Shown in pieces: positions 1 through 9,400 of a stretch of DNA of 32,365 bases; position 1 is the first letter of the stretch, and the number at the start of each line of letters is the position of its first letter. The position numbers and the translations under genes were made by a program. The stretch covers positions 1 to 32,365 of the forward strand of contig JAKSLN010000020.1 in the NCBI GenBank assembly GCA_024401165.1, given 5' to 3'. The notes under the pieces are model-generated. The model saw only the letters and a program-made list of their open reading frames with translations, did no database searches and was not told the origin of the DNA. Source of the stretch: Bacteroidaceae bacterium. GTDB lineage: Bacteria; Bacteroidota; Bacteroidia; Bacteroidales; Bacteroidaceae.

Positions 1-118
1 ATTAACCACAGTTCCCAACGGCAGCATGCCCAGCATGTAAAGCCCTCCCATTAACCACAGTTCCAAACGGCAGCATGCCCAGCATGTAAAGCCTCCCATT
101 AACCACAGTTCCAAACGG
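1..118. repeat. Short tandem repeat, two and a half copies, upstream of folD
   Basis: A 48-49 bp unit starting ATTAACCACAGTTCC begins at 1, 50 and 98; the third copy is cut short at about 118. The first two copies differ by one substitution and one indel. The unit contains two GCATG words. A small hairpin (AACGG, TTTT loop, CCGTT) follows at 114-127, just before the folD start. No T-run follows it, so I do not call it a terminator. The array may continue left of the window. I see no open frame in it; its function is unknown. Confidence 0.8.
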
Positions 119-148
119 TTTTCCGTTGGGTCAAAAAACCAAACAACC

Positions 149-1024
149 ATGCAACTCATCGACGGAAAAGCAACTGCAGCACAGATTAAAGCAGAGATTG
201 CTGTGCGTGTTGAAGAAATAGTTAAGGCGGGCGGGCGCCGCCCCCACCTCGTAGCCATCCTCGTCGGTCACGACGGAGGCAGCGAGACATACGTAAAAAA
301 TAAGGTACTCGCGTGCGAGGCATGCGGATTCAAGAGCACCCTCATCCGCTACGAGGACGACGTCACCGAGGCAGAACTCCTCCAGAAGGTCGACGAACTC
401 AACCGCGACAAGGAGGTCGACGGTTTCATCGTACAGCTCCCCCTCCCCAAGCACATCGACGAGCAGCGCATCAACGAGGCCATCGCATGGCAGAAGGACG
501 TCGACGGATTCACACCCGTCAACGTAGGCCGCATGGCACTCGGACTCCCCTCCTTCGTCAGTGCCACCCCCAAGGGCATCCTCGAACTCCTCCGCCGCTA
601 CAACATCCCCACCTCGGGAAAGAAGTGCGTCATCCTCGGCCGCTCCAACATCGTCGGCAAGCCCATGGCACAGCTCATGATGCAGAAGCAGTACGGCGAC
701 TCCACCGTGGTCGTATGCCATAGCCACTCGGCACAGCTCAAGGAAGAATGCCTCTCGGCCGACATCATCGTGGCTGCCATCGGACGCCCCGACTTCCTCA
801 CTGCCGACATGGTCAAGCCCGGAGCCACCGTCATCGACGTAGGCACCACACGCGTACCTGACGCCACACGCAAGAACGGCTTCCGCCTCAACGGCGACGT
901 CAAGTTCGACGAGGTAGCACCCAAGTGCAGCTACATCACCCCCGTACCCGGCGGCGTTGGTCCCATGACCATCTGCATGCTCATGTCCAACACCCTCCAG
1001 GCATACGAGGAATTTGCCCGATAA
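149..1024 (+). CDS. folD: Bifunctional methylenetetrahydrofolate dehydrogenase / methenyltetrahydrofolate cyclohydrolase
   Basis: FolD is a cytoplasmic enzyme of one-carbon metabolism: it oxidises 5,10-methylene-THF with NAD(P)+ and hydrolyses the methenyl product to 10-formyl-THF. The 291-residue length is normal for the family. Visible signatures are the active-site Tyr48-x3-Lys52 (in YVKNK), DVDGF at 117-121, the nucleotide-binding GRSNIVGKP at 164-172 and PGGVGPMT at 267-274. The ATG at 149 gives the standard N-terminus (MQLIDGK) and has no Shine-Dalgarno sequence, as is usual in Bacteroidota. Nearly every leucine codon is CTC and C-ending codons dominate, in contrast to the esterase downstream. 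It appears monocistronic here, with the tRNA promoter starting about 90 bp after the stop. A weak CCCGTC/GACGGG pairing with a 20-nt loop lies at about 1028-1062. Identification is secure. Confidence 0.98.
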   Translation: MQLIDGKATAAQIKAEIAVRVEEIVKAGGRRPHLVAILVGHDGGSETYVKNKVLACEACGFKSTLIRYEDDVTEAELLQKVDELNRDKEVDGFIVQLPLPKHIDEQRINEAIAWQKDVDGFTPVNVGRMALGLPSFVSATPKGILELLRRYNIPTSGKKCVILGRSNIVGKPMAQLMMQKQYGDSTVVVCHSHSAQLKEECLSADIIVAAIGRPDFLTADMVKPGATVIDVGTTRVPDATRKNGFRLNGDVKFDEVAPKCSYITPVPGGVGPMTICMLMSNTLQAYEEFAR

Positions 1025-1110
1025 CCCCACTCCCGTCAGGCACAAACCATTGAAAAAGACGGGAATCACAGGGCGAAAATCACATTTTGCGAAAAATAAT
1101 CAAGGAAAAG

Positions 1111-1142
1111 TTTTGCTGTTTCACTAAAAAACACTACCTTTG
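1111..1142 (+). promoter_or_regulatory. Bacteroidota-type promoter for tRNA-His
   Basis: A TTTTG element at 1111-1115 is followed after 19 bp by TACCTTTG at 1135-1142. This matches the known Bacteroidota consensus (TTTG, 19-20 bp, TAnnTTTG). Transcription would start near 1148-1150, about 55 bp before the tRNA, leaving a short 5' leader to be processed. Confidence 0.75.
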
Positions 1143-1205
1143 CACTCGCAATTCGGGAGAAACCGATTGAGATCAGTTTCGCAGACACCCGGAATCCTCT
1201 TCATG

Positions 1206-1279
1206 GTGACTATAGTTCAGTTGGTTAGAGCGTCAGATTGTGGTTCTGAATGTCGTGGGTTCGAGTCCCACTAGTCACC
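1206..1279 (+). tRNA. tRNA-His (anticodon GTG)
   Basis: A complete cloverleaf can be drawn by eye. The acceptor GTGACTA pairs with TAGTCAC at 1272-1278. The anticodon stem TCAGA/TCTGA encloses the loop TTGTGGT with anticodon GTG. The T-arm is GTGGG-TTCGAGT-CCCAC at 1255-1271. Position 73 is C and the base before the acceptor (1205) is G, the G-1:C73 pair that identifies tRNA-His. CCA is not encoded, so it must be added after transcription. It has its own promoter upstream and a strong hairpin downstream. Confidence 0.97.
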
Positions 1280-1293
1280 CTTCCCCTCCCTCC

Positions 1294-1341
1294 GAGTCTC
1301 TAGTAATTACAATTGTAATTCTAGAGACTCATCTCTTTTTT
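1294..1341 (+). terminator. Intrinsic terminator after tRNA-His
   Basis: The inverted repeat GAGTCTCTAG ... CTAGAGACTC spans 1294-1330. Its inner arms AATTAC/GTAATT extend the stem, with only one T bulge. It is followed by ATCTCTTTTTT (1331-1341). It sits 15 bp after the tRNA, so it is a good rho-independent terminator. The T-run touches the left end of the small inverted-repeat element that follows. Confidence 0.85.
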
Positions 1342-1513
1342 AGGCAATGATATACTATTTGGCACAAGGTTGTCATTCCGAACGAATGGGAGGAATCTCA
1401 GCCCAACAAGGACACACAATTGCAGGATTGGACTGGGATCTGCATTTTGCCCGTCGGCAAAAGCCCTACGTCGGGATGACATTGCTGTTTGTGCCAATTT
1501 GTATATCATCTCC
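1340..1513. mobile_element. Small non-coding element with terminal inverted repeats (MITE-like)
   Basis: The left end (1340-1380) contains GATATAC, TTGGCACAA and GTCATTCCG. The right end (1471-1513) carries the same words reversed: CGGGATGAC, TTGTGCCAA and GTATATCATCTCC. The ends pair imperfectly over about 35-40 bp. The interior is roughly 90 bp and encodes nothing convincing. A second copy of one end only is at 30922-30959, with 34 of 38 bases identical to the left end. No clear target-site duplication is seen, so mobility is inferred from shape and recurrence. It could instead be a REP-like folded RNA/DNA element. Together with the promoter at 1572, it fills the gene-free gap between the tRNA and the esterase. 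Confidence 0.6.
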
Positions 1514-1571
1514 AAAAAAAATGGAAAGTGGGGGTGAATGGTGGCAAAAATGTCAAAAGAGGGGGCAATAG

Positions 1572-1603
1572 TTTGGATTATTGGGGGTGAATGGGTATCT
1601 TTG
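1572..1603 (+). promoter_or_regulatory. Promoter of the tandem esterase gene
   Basis: TTTG at 1572-1575 and TATCTTTG at 1596-1603 are separated by 20 bp and match the Bacteroidota promoter consensus. The predicted start of transcription near 1609 leaves a leader of about 25 nt before the ATG at 1635. No operator-like repeat was noticed around it. Confidence 0.7.
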
Positions 1604-1634
1604 CAAGCGCTAACCAGTTTTATTTTCCTGCATT

Positions 1635-3365
1635 ATGAGAAAGATTTTTTGTCTACTGACCCTCCTGGGTCTGCTGGCCGTGCAAGCTGAGGCCGGAAAA
1701 CGCGTTACGATATGGCCGAAGGGCAAGATGCCCCATCCCCAAGAGAAGCAGATTGCCGCCATGACGGACGAAGCGGGCCTGCCCGACTTCAAGCCCGAGA
1801 AGCACCGCACTGCCTACCTGGAGTGGTTTGACGCTCCTGCAGAGGAGGTGAAGAACGGGACGTGCATGATCCTGATATCGGGCGGTTCGTACATGAACTG
1901 CTGCGACGTGGGCCTGATAAAGGAGTGGCGCGAGAGGCTGACGCGCGAGGGTGTGCAATGCGTCAACTTCGTGTACCGCACGCCGCGCCCCGACGGCCTT
2001 CCCATCTACCAGTCGGCCTGGGAGGACGGCCAGCGTGCCGTGCGCATGGTAAGAAGCGAGGCGAAGAAGCGCGGCTTCGACCCAGAGAAGATAGGCGTCA
2101 TATCGATGTCGGCCGGTTCGCACCTGGCCCTGCTGCTGGGCACCAGTTCGCAGACGGCAGCCTATGCCCCCGTCGACGCGCTGGACACCGTGCCTTGCCA
2201 CATCAACTGGGCCATCGTGAACGCTCCCGCCTACGTGACGACAGACGCCGAGGAGGGAACGCCTGCCACGCGACAGGGCTACGGCATAGACGTGAGGCTG
2301 ACGAAGGTGCTGAAGTTCGACGCCAAGACATGCCCCATGAGCCTGCACCACGGCGGCAACGACGTGTATTCGCCCAACGGATCGACACTGGTGTACCGCC
2401 AGCTGCGCCGCATGAAGGTGCCTGCCGAACTGCATCTCTACCCGGGTAAGGGACACGGCGCCTACGGACTGGAACGCGGCATCGAGTTCATGCGCCAGAT
2501 GGGCTTCATGGGTCCGCTGCAGCCCGAGGTGGACCTGATGACACGCTTCACGAGCGACGAGGCCCGTGCGCAGCACCTGACCGAGGACGTGTGGCCCGAG
2601 GGCAAGATGCCCAACCGCCAAGAGCAGCAGTGCAAGCCCTACCTGGAATGGCACATCCCTGCCCAGCTGAAGACGAAGGCGATACAGATCATATACTCGG
2701 GCGGAGCCTACAGCGGCAACAACCCCGACGGTTTTGAGGTGACTCCCGCCCGCCGCTACCTGAACGAGAAGGGAATGGCCGTGGTGACCGTGAAGTACCG
2801 CACGCCACGCCCCGCAAAGGAGAGCGGACTGGCCAAGCACACCACGGCCTGGCAGGACCTGCAGCGTGCCATACGAATCGTAAGGAGCGAGGCTGCGAAG
2901 CACGGTCTGGACGGCAACAAGATAGGCATCATGGGCAGTTCGGCCGGCGGCCACCTGACGCTGATGGGTGTAACCTCGTCGATGCACCAGTCATACCAGC
3001 CCATCGACGAACTGGACAAGCTGCCCTGCAACGTGCAGTGGGGAATCGGCATCTACCCCGCCTACGCCCTGACGGACGGTGCCGACGGCCACAACAGCCA
3101 CGGCGGCAACGAGGACGGCGACGTGCTGGTGCCTGAGTTCAGCTTTGACCTGAAGACGGCTCCGATGCTCTTCCTGCACGGCGATGCCGACGGCTACGCC
3201 AGCATGGGTTCGGTGAAGGTGTGGGAGAAGATGCGCAGCATGGGCATCCAAAGCGAACTGCACACGCTCTGCAAGCGCGAACACTGCTTCCAGCGCACGG
3301 CTTCGCCAGGGACTGGCAGCTACACCTGGCTCGACCGCATCGCGGAGTTCCTGAAGCTGGAGTAA
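1635..3365 (+). CDS. Secreted protein with two tandem alpha/beta-hydrolase (esterase-like) domains
   Basis: A signal peptide (residues 1-20, ending in QAEA) precedes two homologous alpha/beta-hydrolase domains, each opening with a WP(K/E)GKMP motif (about 27-290 and 320-576). Both contain YRTPRP, an RAxRxVRSEA segment and a nucleophile elbow. In the second domain the elbow is canonical GSSAG (Ser436), with Asp517 or Asp519 and His550 as likely partners. In the first it is SMSAG (Ser159) with Ser157 in place of the first Gly, plus Asp243 and His274. The fold resembles BD-FAE/acetyl-xylan-esterase-like hydrolases, suggesting deacylation of plant polysaccharide or related esters, but the substrate is not readable. 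Most proteins of this type have one domain, so the duplication is notable. It is alone on the plus strand, with its own promoter and a shared terminator. Leucine is almost always CTG and ATA is common, unlike folD. It lacks the C-terminal tail of the neighbouring secreted proteins. Confidence 0.85.
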   Translation: MRKIFCLLTLLGLLAVQAEAGKRVTIWPKGKMPHPQEKQIAAMTDEAGLPDFKPEKHRTAYLEWFDAPAEEVKNGTCMILISGGSYMNCCDVGLIKEWRERLTREGVQCVNFVYRTPRPDGLPIYQSAWEDGQRAVRMVRSEAKKRGFDPEKIGVISMSAGSHLALLLGTSSQTAAYAPVDALDTVPCHINWAIVNAPAYVTTDAEEGTPATRQGYGIDVRLTKVLKFDAKTCPMSLHHGGNDVYSPNGSTLVYRQLRRMKVPAELHLYPGKGHGAYGLERGIEFMRQMGFMGPLQPEVDLMTRFTSDEARAQHLTEDVWPEGKMPNRQEQQCKPYLEWHIPAQLKTKAIQIIYSGGAYSGNNPDGFEVTPARRYLNEKGMAVVTVKYRTPRPAKESGLAKHTTAWQDLQRAIRIVRSEAAKHGLDGNKIGIMGSSAGGHLTLMGVTSSMHQSYQPIDELDKLPCNVQWGIGIYPAYALTDGADGHNSHGGNEDGDVLVPEFSFDLKTAPMLFLHGDADGYASMGSVKVWEKMRSMGIQSELHTLCKREHCFQRTASPGTGSYTWLDRIAEFLKLE

Positions 3366-3380
3366 AGGAGTAAGGGAGAG

Positions 3381-3425
3381 TTAGGGACTTTAAGGACTTT
3401 AGGGACCTTAGGGACTTTAAGCAGT
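3381..3425. repeat. 9-bp tandem repeat running into the terminator
   Basis: Consecutive 9-mers TTAGGGACT, TTAAGGACT, TTAGGGACC, TTAGGGACT and TTAAGCAGT start at 3381, 3390, 3399, 3408 and 3417. The phase can be followed into the left arm of the palindrome (TAGGGGAGT at 3426). It lies after the esterase stop and is non-coding. Confidence 0.75.
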
Positions 3426-3458
3426 TAGGGGAGTTAAGCGCGCTTAACTCCCCTAACT
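3423..3458. terminator. Bidirectional terminator: 36-bp perfect palindrome
   Basis: Two 18-base arms (AGTTAGGGGAGTTAAGCG at 3423-3440 and its exact reverse complement at 3441-3458) form a perfect palindrome between two convergent genes. On the plus strand it is followed by ATGTTTT. Its position, 57 bp after the esterase stop and 22 bp after the stop of the large minus-strand gene, fits a terminator for both, and it would mark the end of the long minus-strand operon. The zero-length central loop means a few central bases would open. Confidence 0.75.
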
Positions 3459-3480
3459 ATGTTTTAACTGGCACCGCGAG

Positions 3481-6400
3481 TTACTTGCTCACCGTACCCT
3501 TGCAACTATAGGTGCCAACGCTGACGACATAGACGCCAGCAGGCAGGGTGACAGGCAGGGTGAAGAGGGAGGCACCGGGGGCTACGGTCTCGTAGACGAG
3601 GCGGCCGTTAGCGTCGAAGACCTTAACGGCATCGCCTGCCGTGGCGCCTGCGATGTTGAGGCGACCTTCCTTGCATCCTACGCGTACCTTACTGCTATAG
3701 AGACTCTCGACGCCCGTGACATTGATGGTGACGGTGGGCGTGAAGACCTCGCCAAGCTGCTCGTAGACGGCAGCTGCCTTGTACTGCACGAAGGGATAGG
3801 GCGTGTAGTCGTTGGTGTCGGTGTAGCTGGTGGCTCGGATGGGAGAGTCGTTGAGCTTGGCATTGTTGGCGTAGACATTGTAGCCGTTGAAGGTGTTGAG
3901 GGAAGAGGACTTGCGCACGCCTGCGGCAACAGTGGTGAGCGACTGTGCGCGGGCGACAGCCTTGCGGGGCGCAGCAGCAGGTGCCTCCTGTGCGTCGAAG
4001 TCGACATAGCGGGCGAAGGGCATGCCCTCGTCCTCGACGAAGGCAGCCTTGGCGCGACGGGCAGTCTCCTCCTGTGCGAAGGGGCGGAGTCCGATGGAGA
4101 TATTCCAGTTGCCCGTGATGCCACTTTCATCGTTGTCCATGGTGGTCCAGGTGATGCCGTCGGACGAGTAGATGTTTCCGCGTCCGGAGACGGCAGGACC
4201 CTCGTCGTAGCCCAGAGGAACGGTGATCTCGTTGTGCTCGACGTAGACGACAACGCGGAGGTCGCGAGTGGGATCGACCTGAACGGGATGCTCGAGCTGG
4301 ATGCGATTGAAGGCGTACTGCTTGAGGTCGCGAACGTACTGCGTTCCTACGAGATTATTACCTTGATATACAAGTAGGTAGAGAGCGTCGGGAATCTGGT
4401 TGACATAGACCTCAACCTCGGAGAGGCGGAGATAGCCGTAGTCCTTGAGGTCGGAAGCCAGCCAACGCACACCGGCGTAGAACGAACCACCACTGGGCAG
4501 ACCGGCGGCATCGCTGCTGTTGCCCGAATGCCACTTGAGGTAAAGGGCATCGCCCAGGGCAGGTGCCTGCCACTCGAGCTGGGCACGGTTGCCGTGGAAG
4601 CTGGTGACGCGGAAGTTCTCGGGAGCCTGTCCGCCATTGCTGTACTGGAGGTTGAGGGTGACAGACTGACTGAAGGGAGAGAGGGCTGCCGTGACGCTGC
4701 GCTGGCGCACCTGATAGGTGTAGGTGCCGGGCGTCAGGTTGTGGTCCATGTAGCTGATGCCACGTACGGACTGTGCATTTATCTGCTTGCCGTCGCGGAA
4801 GATGTCGTAACCCCAGACGGTCGACGCAGGAGCGGCGGGATTGAGGCGGAAGGCATCGACGAAGGCAGCAGGCGAACCGGCAGGCTTGCGCACCATGACG
4901 TAGCGGGTGCCGGCAGGCAGTTCGACCTCGCAGGCGCTCCAGAGCTCGCTGGTGGCGAACTCGTCGACGAGGATGAAATTCTCCAGGACGTCGTCCTCAG
5001 AGGCCAGGATCTGGACATTGCCCGAACCATGGTGGTCGTCCTCGTTCTTGGCAAAGAGGCCGAACCAGCGGTTGTCGTTGGCGGGCAGGATGAGCGAAGC
5101 CTCGACGTCGTGTGCGGCATAGAGTGCCTTATCTCCATGATAGGCGCGCGAAGCCACCTGCCAAGCGTTCTCACCGGCGGTCCAGCCCGTCACAGAGACA
5201 GCCTTGTCGACGGTCTGATCCTCGAACGACTGGAACAAGGCAGCCGAGGTGGGCAGGGCGGGATCGGCATAGGAAACGGCCACGTTGTAGCCATAGGTGG
5301 TGGGCTCGGCACGGAGGGCAATGGGGGCGTCGGCCGTTCCGGCAGGAACGATGACTACGCGCTCGGCGGCAGACTTGGCGCTGACGGTGCCATCGATGTA
5401 GACGGTCTCGACTTGATAGTCGTAGTTGCCCTCCTCGGTGAGCGTCTCAGCGAAAGAGCGCTGAGTGAGCAGCTGCTTGTTGACCTTGATGCCATTGCGA
5501 TAGACATTGTAGCCGGAGAGGCCGCTTATGCCGCCCAGTTCGAGGAAGAGGAACTGGTTGACGTCCATGGTGTTCTGGATGCAGATGGCAAGGATGACAA
5601 GGCCCTCGGGCGTGCGGATGACGGACATGCCGCCGGCGCTGGCGCTCTCGATCTTGTTGAGTCCGACGTAGTGGCCGAGATTAATCTCGCCTATGCGCTG
5701 GCAGGTCTGCAGGTCGTAGATGCCAATGGTGTAGGCGTTGGTGCCACCCTGCTCGAAGGCGTATAGGCGACCGTCGTGGTAGGCCGTGCCGCAAGCGCCG
5801 TGGAGTACGGGACCGGTGCCTATCTTCGAGCCAATGGCATTGGTGTAGATGCTGGTGTTCCAGTCGCCAACCTCGAAGCCACCCTTGCCTCCGTCGAGGT
5901 CGGGGATGTAGGTGAGGTGGCGCGCATACTCGGAGATGGGATGGGTCTCGAGGATGGTGTGGGCGTCCATGTCTACCTTATAGATATTCGTGTTGACGGT
6001 TGATACCCAGAAGTCGTGGCCATCGAACGTGATGTTGCGGATGGCATCGAGCCCCTTGATGTAGAAGTGATCGAGGAGGTGACCGTTGAGGTCGTACTTG
6101 TTGACGCGACCGTCCTCGTTGTGCGAAGAGGTGTAGATGAAGCGGCAGTCGGAGGCAATGGCCATCTCGCTACCCTGCCCCATGAAGCTCTGGACGTAGG
6201 TGGGATAGAGAGCCTCGGAAGTGGTGACGGGCGACTGGATGTCGATGGGGAAGGTGCTCTGTCCCTGGATGGGGAAGCCCCAGTGGAGAGCGACCTCGCG
6301 GTTGCACTCAATGGCCGAAACCAACTGATTGGGTGCCAAGCGGTTGGCAATGGGGATTACCTTGACCTGAGAGGCGTTGCTGGCCTGTGACTCGCCGGCG

Positions 6401-9400
6401 GGATAGACCGAGGTGACGGTGTACTGGTAGAGGCCTGCCTGGGCGAGAGACTCGCTGAACGAGGTTGCCGCGAGGGGAGAGGAGTTGACCTTGGTGCCGT
6501 TGCGGTAGACGTTGTAGCCGGTGGGGGCAGCCTCGGCAGTGGCCTTGGCCTGTACGTCGAACTTGAGGCAGATGTTGCCCTCGATGGCCATCTGGGTGGC
6601 AGGGAACCAGTACTCGCCGTCGTCAGAGAGCATGTTGCCCTTGCCGTCGACCTCCTTGCTGGCATCGAGCCCTACGGGCTGGAGACCAGCGGCATGCTCG
6701 AGCTGGAAGGCCACGATGTAGTCGGAACCAGCCTCTATCTCGACAGGAGTCTTGAAGCGAACGGTGTTCCACTCGCCATAGGCCACGTTGGCCTCATACT
6801 GCTGACGGACAACGAGTTTGCCGTCCTTGAAGATGCAGGCGGCCAGGTAGGTAAGCGGGTTGACGATGCGGACGGAAGCAGAGGTGATCTGCTTGCCGCG
6901 ATGGTTGACAATGTCCTCGGCACTCCAGAAGGAAGCAACGTAGAAGGTGCCGCCATCGGCCAGACCGCACTGATCGGCATGCTCGCCCGTACCCCACGTA
7001 AGGGTCGTGCTCTGCTGGGCATAGGCCAGGGGCGACTTCCACGACAGGCTGACGTTCTTGTTGAGGGCAAGCGCGGAGTTGAGTTCGAGGGGTGCGAAGA
7101 AGGGTGCGCCCTGCTGAACGAAGAGCTGGGCAGCGTCGGAACGGACAGACTCGCTGGTGCCGTAGACGGCCGTCACCTCATAGGTGTAGCTGCCACGGAC
7201 GACGTTCGTGTGGGTGAAGCTGGTTGCCTTGACACCGGTCGCAAGCGGCTTGCCGTTGCAGTATACCGTATAGGAATCGGGGGCGACGGCGGGCTGCACC
7301 CAGGCGAGTTCGACGTTGGCGGCAACCTGGTTGGTGGCGGTGAGCGAAAGGGGACGGGGCGTCGCACTGGCCTTGGTGGCCTGATAGCCCAGGGTCACCG
7401 TCTGTGCCTTGAGTTCGGGGATGGTGTTGACCGTAATCTTGTTGCTGACGGCCTTGCCCACCTGTCCGTCGCGCGCATCGAGGTTGACGGTGACGGTGGC
7501 ACTCTGGCCGGGAGCAAGGGTTGACTTCTTGGGCGAATAGTCGAGCCAAGTGTCGGCCTCGGTCACATTGTACTCGAAGAAGAGCGAGGGTGACTGCTGG
7601 AGTACGCCGACGAGGGTGAATCGTCCACTCACCAGGTCAGAGGTTCCCTCCAAACCGCAAATGTTGTTGACGCCAGTGGCAGCCGTACCCACCTTATAAC
7701 CAGGCAGATCGGTAACGGCCTTCTTGACGCCGGTGAACTTCTTCTTGTTGAGGTCGTACTGATAGATAACTACGTTGTCGAGCATGTACTCGTTGTAGCC
7801 TTCGAGGGCAGAGAGCCAGAGGTAGGGACCGCCCTCGGTGACGTTGTCGAAGGCCGAACCGTAGATGGAGTGGCCCTGACTCTCGTCGAAGGCGACGGCC
7901 ATGGACGAGGCACGTCCGTTGCGGCGCACCTCACAGAGGGTGTTCCAGCCGCCGACGTAGAAGCGGTCGTTATTGGGGTTGTAGGCAACGTGGGTGATCT
8001 CGAGGTCGGGGGCATTGGTGATCTCGATGATGTTGACAATGCGCTTGTTCTCGAAGTCGAGCTGGAAGAGGCGGTTGCTGTAGTCGGAACCGTAGAAGTA
8101 GCGGCCGTCGTAGGCAAGGTCGTAGAGCTTATAGTACATGTCGGGGATGCGGAACTGCTCGACGAGATTGCCCTGGCGATCGTACTTCCAGAACTCGCCA
8201 AGATAGTACCACGAGGTTGTGTAGTAGTACTCGCCGTCGAAGGCAATGGAGGTCTGGACGTCGCCAGAACCCTGCCAGGTGCGGTTGACCTCGAAGCCGA
8301 TGGGGCGTCCGCTCTGCTTGGCGGGTGCATAGTTGAGGCGCCAGGTGAGAGGACCGTCGCCGGTGTTCTTGACGACAAACGACTCGGTGGCCTTGCCCTC
8401 TACAGCCAGGTCGGGCTGGACGGAGGTCTTGGAGAGCTCCAGGACGGGACGGGTGACGTGGAAGGAAGGCGATGCCGTCTGGCCCTCCTGCACCTCAACG
8501 CTGCCGCTGAAGGTGTTGTAGCCGTCCTTGCTGATCTGCACGGCATAGGTGTCGGCCTCGATCTGGCCGAGGGCGACGTTGCCATTGGCATCGGTGACGA
8601 GGTTGTGCTCGCCGCCCTTGTCGCCCTTGAGGCTGACGGCAGCACCCGCAAGTGCTCCATCGGCAGAGCTGACCTGCATCTTGAGGGCTCCCCAGACGGG
8701 GTTCCACACCTTGACGTCGTCGACATACCAGTAGTCGATGTGCAGGGCGTAGACGCCGTAGGCACGCCAGCGCAGACGGAAGTTGTCGCTCTTGAGATAG
8801 TCCTTGAGGGCATACTGCTTGGTGGTCCAGCTGAACTCTCCCTTGGTGTTGTCGAAGGTGTCGATGGTGGTCCAGGTCTTGCCATCGTCGCTGGTTATCT
8901 CGACGGCAAGGTACGACACCTCGTTCTCGTACTGACCCCAGTTGCACAGGCGCAGGTCGAAGCGCAGGTAGGTGGTGTTGCGGTCGAGGGTACGAAGCTC
9001 GCGCGAGACGAGCGACTGGTCGTAGTTGTGGAGGTTGGAATAGCCGTAGGTGGCGGCGGGGTCGACAAGGCCGTAGGTGTAGTAGTCGATGTTCCAGAAG
9101 GACTCTACGCCGGCGGGATTATCGGGTGTGCTCCACTTCTCGGAGTGAAGCGTCCAATCGTCGAAGTCGTCCTCGAAAGGCAATAGGCGGGGATCGACAA
9201 CGTCAACCGTAATGGACTGACTCAAAGCAGACTCCGTGCCATCGGAATAGAGAGCAGAAATGGCATAAACGTGCTCGGCGTAGGTGTCGACCTCGTCGGT
9301 GTAGCGCACCTCGGTGACGGGCTGCTTGTTGACCTTGACGCCATCGCGATAGACATTGAAGCCGGTGAGACGCTTGGCGGGAGCCTTCATCTTGCCAGGA

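Noticed and set aside
1028-1062. CCCGTC/GACGGG pairing after folD as a terminator
   Set aside because: The stem is only 6 bp with a ~20-nt loop and no T-run, so it is too weak to list as a feature.
131-1069. 312-codon open frame on the minus strand across folD
   Set aside because: It is the antisense shadow of folD, caused by its strong C-ending codon bias. It has no family features, while folD has all its motifs.
1321-1571. Short frames of 64 and 74 codons in the gap after tRNA-His
   Set aside because: They fall inside the inverted-end element and depend on its repeat sequence. No promoter or coding character is visible.
1653-2987. 444-codon open frame antisense to the esterase
   Set aside because: A composition-driven shadow: low-complexity His/Val/Arg/Gln-rich translation with no motif, opposite a gene with clear catalytic signatures.
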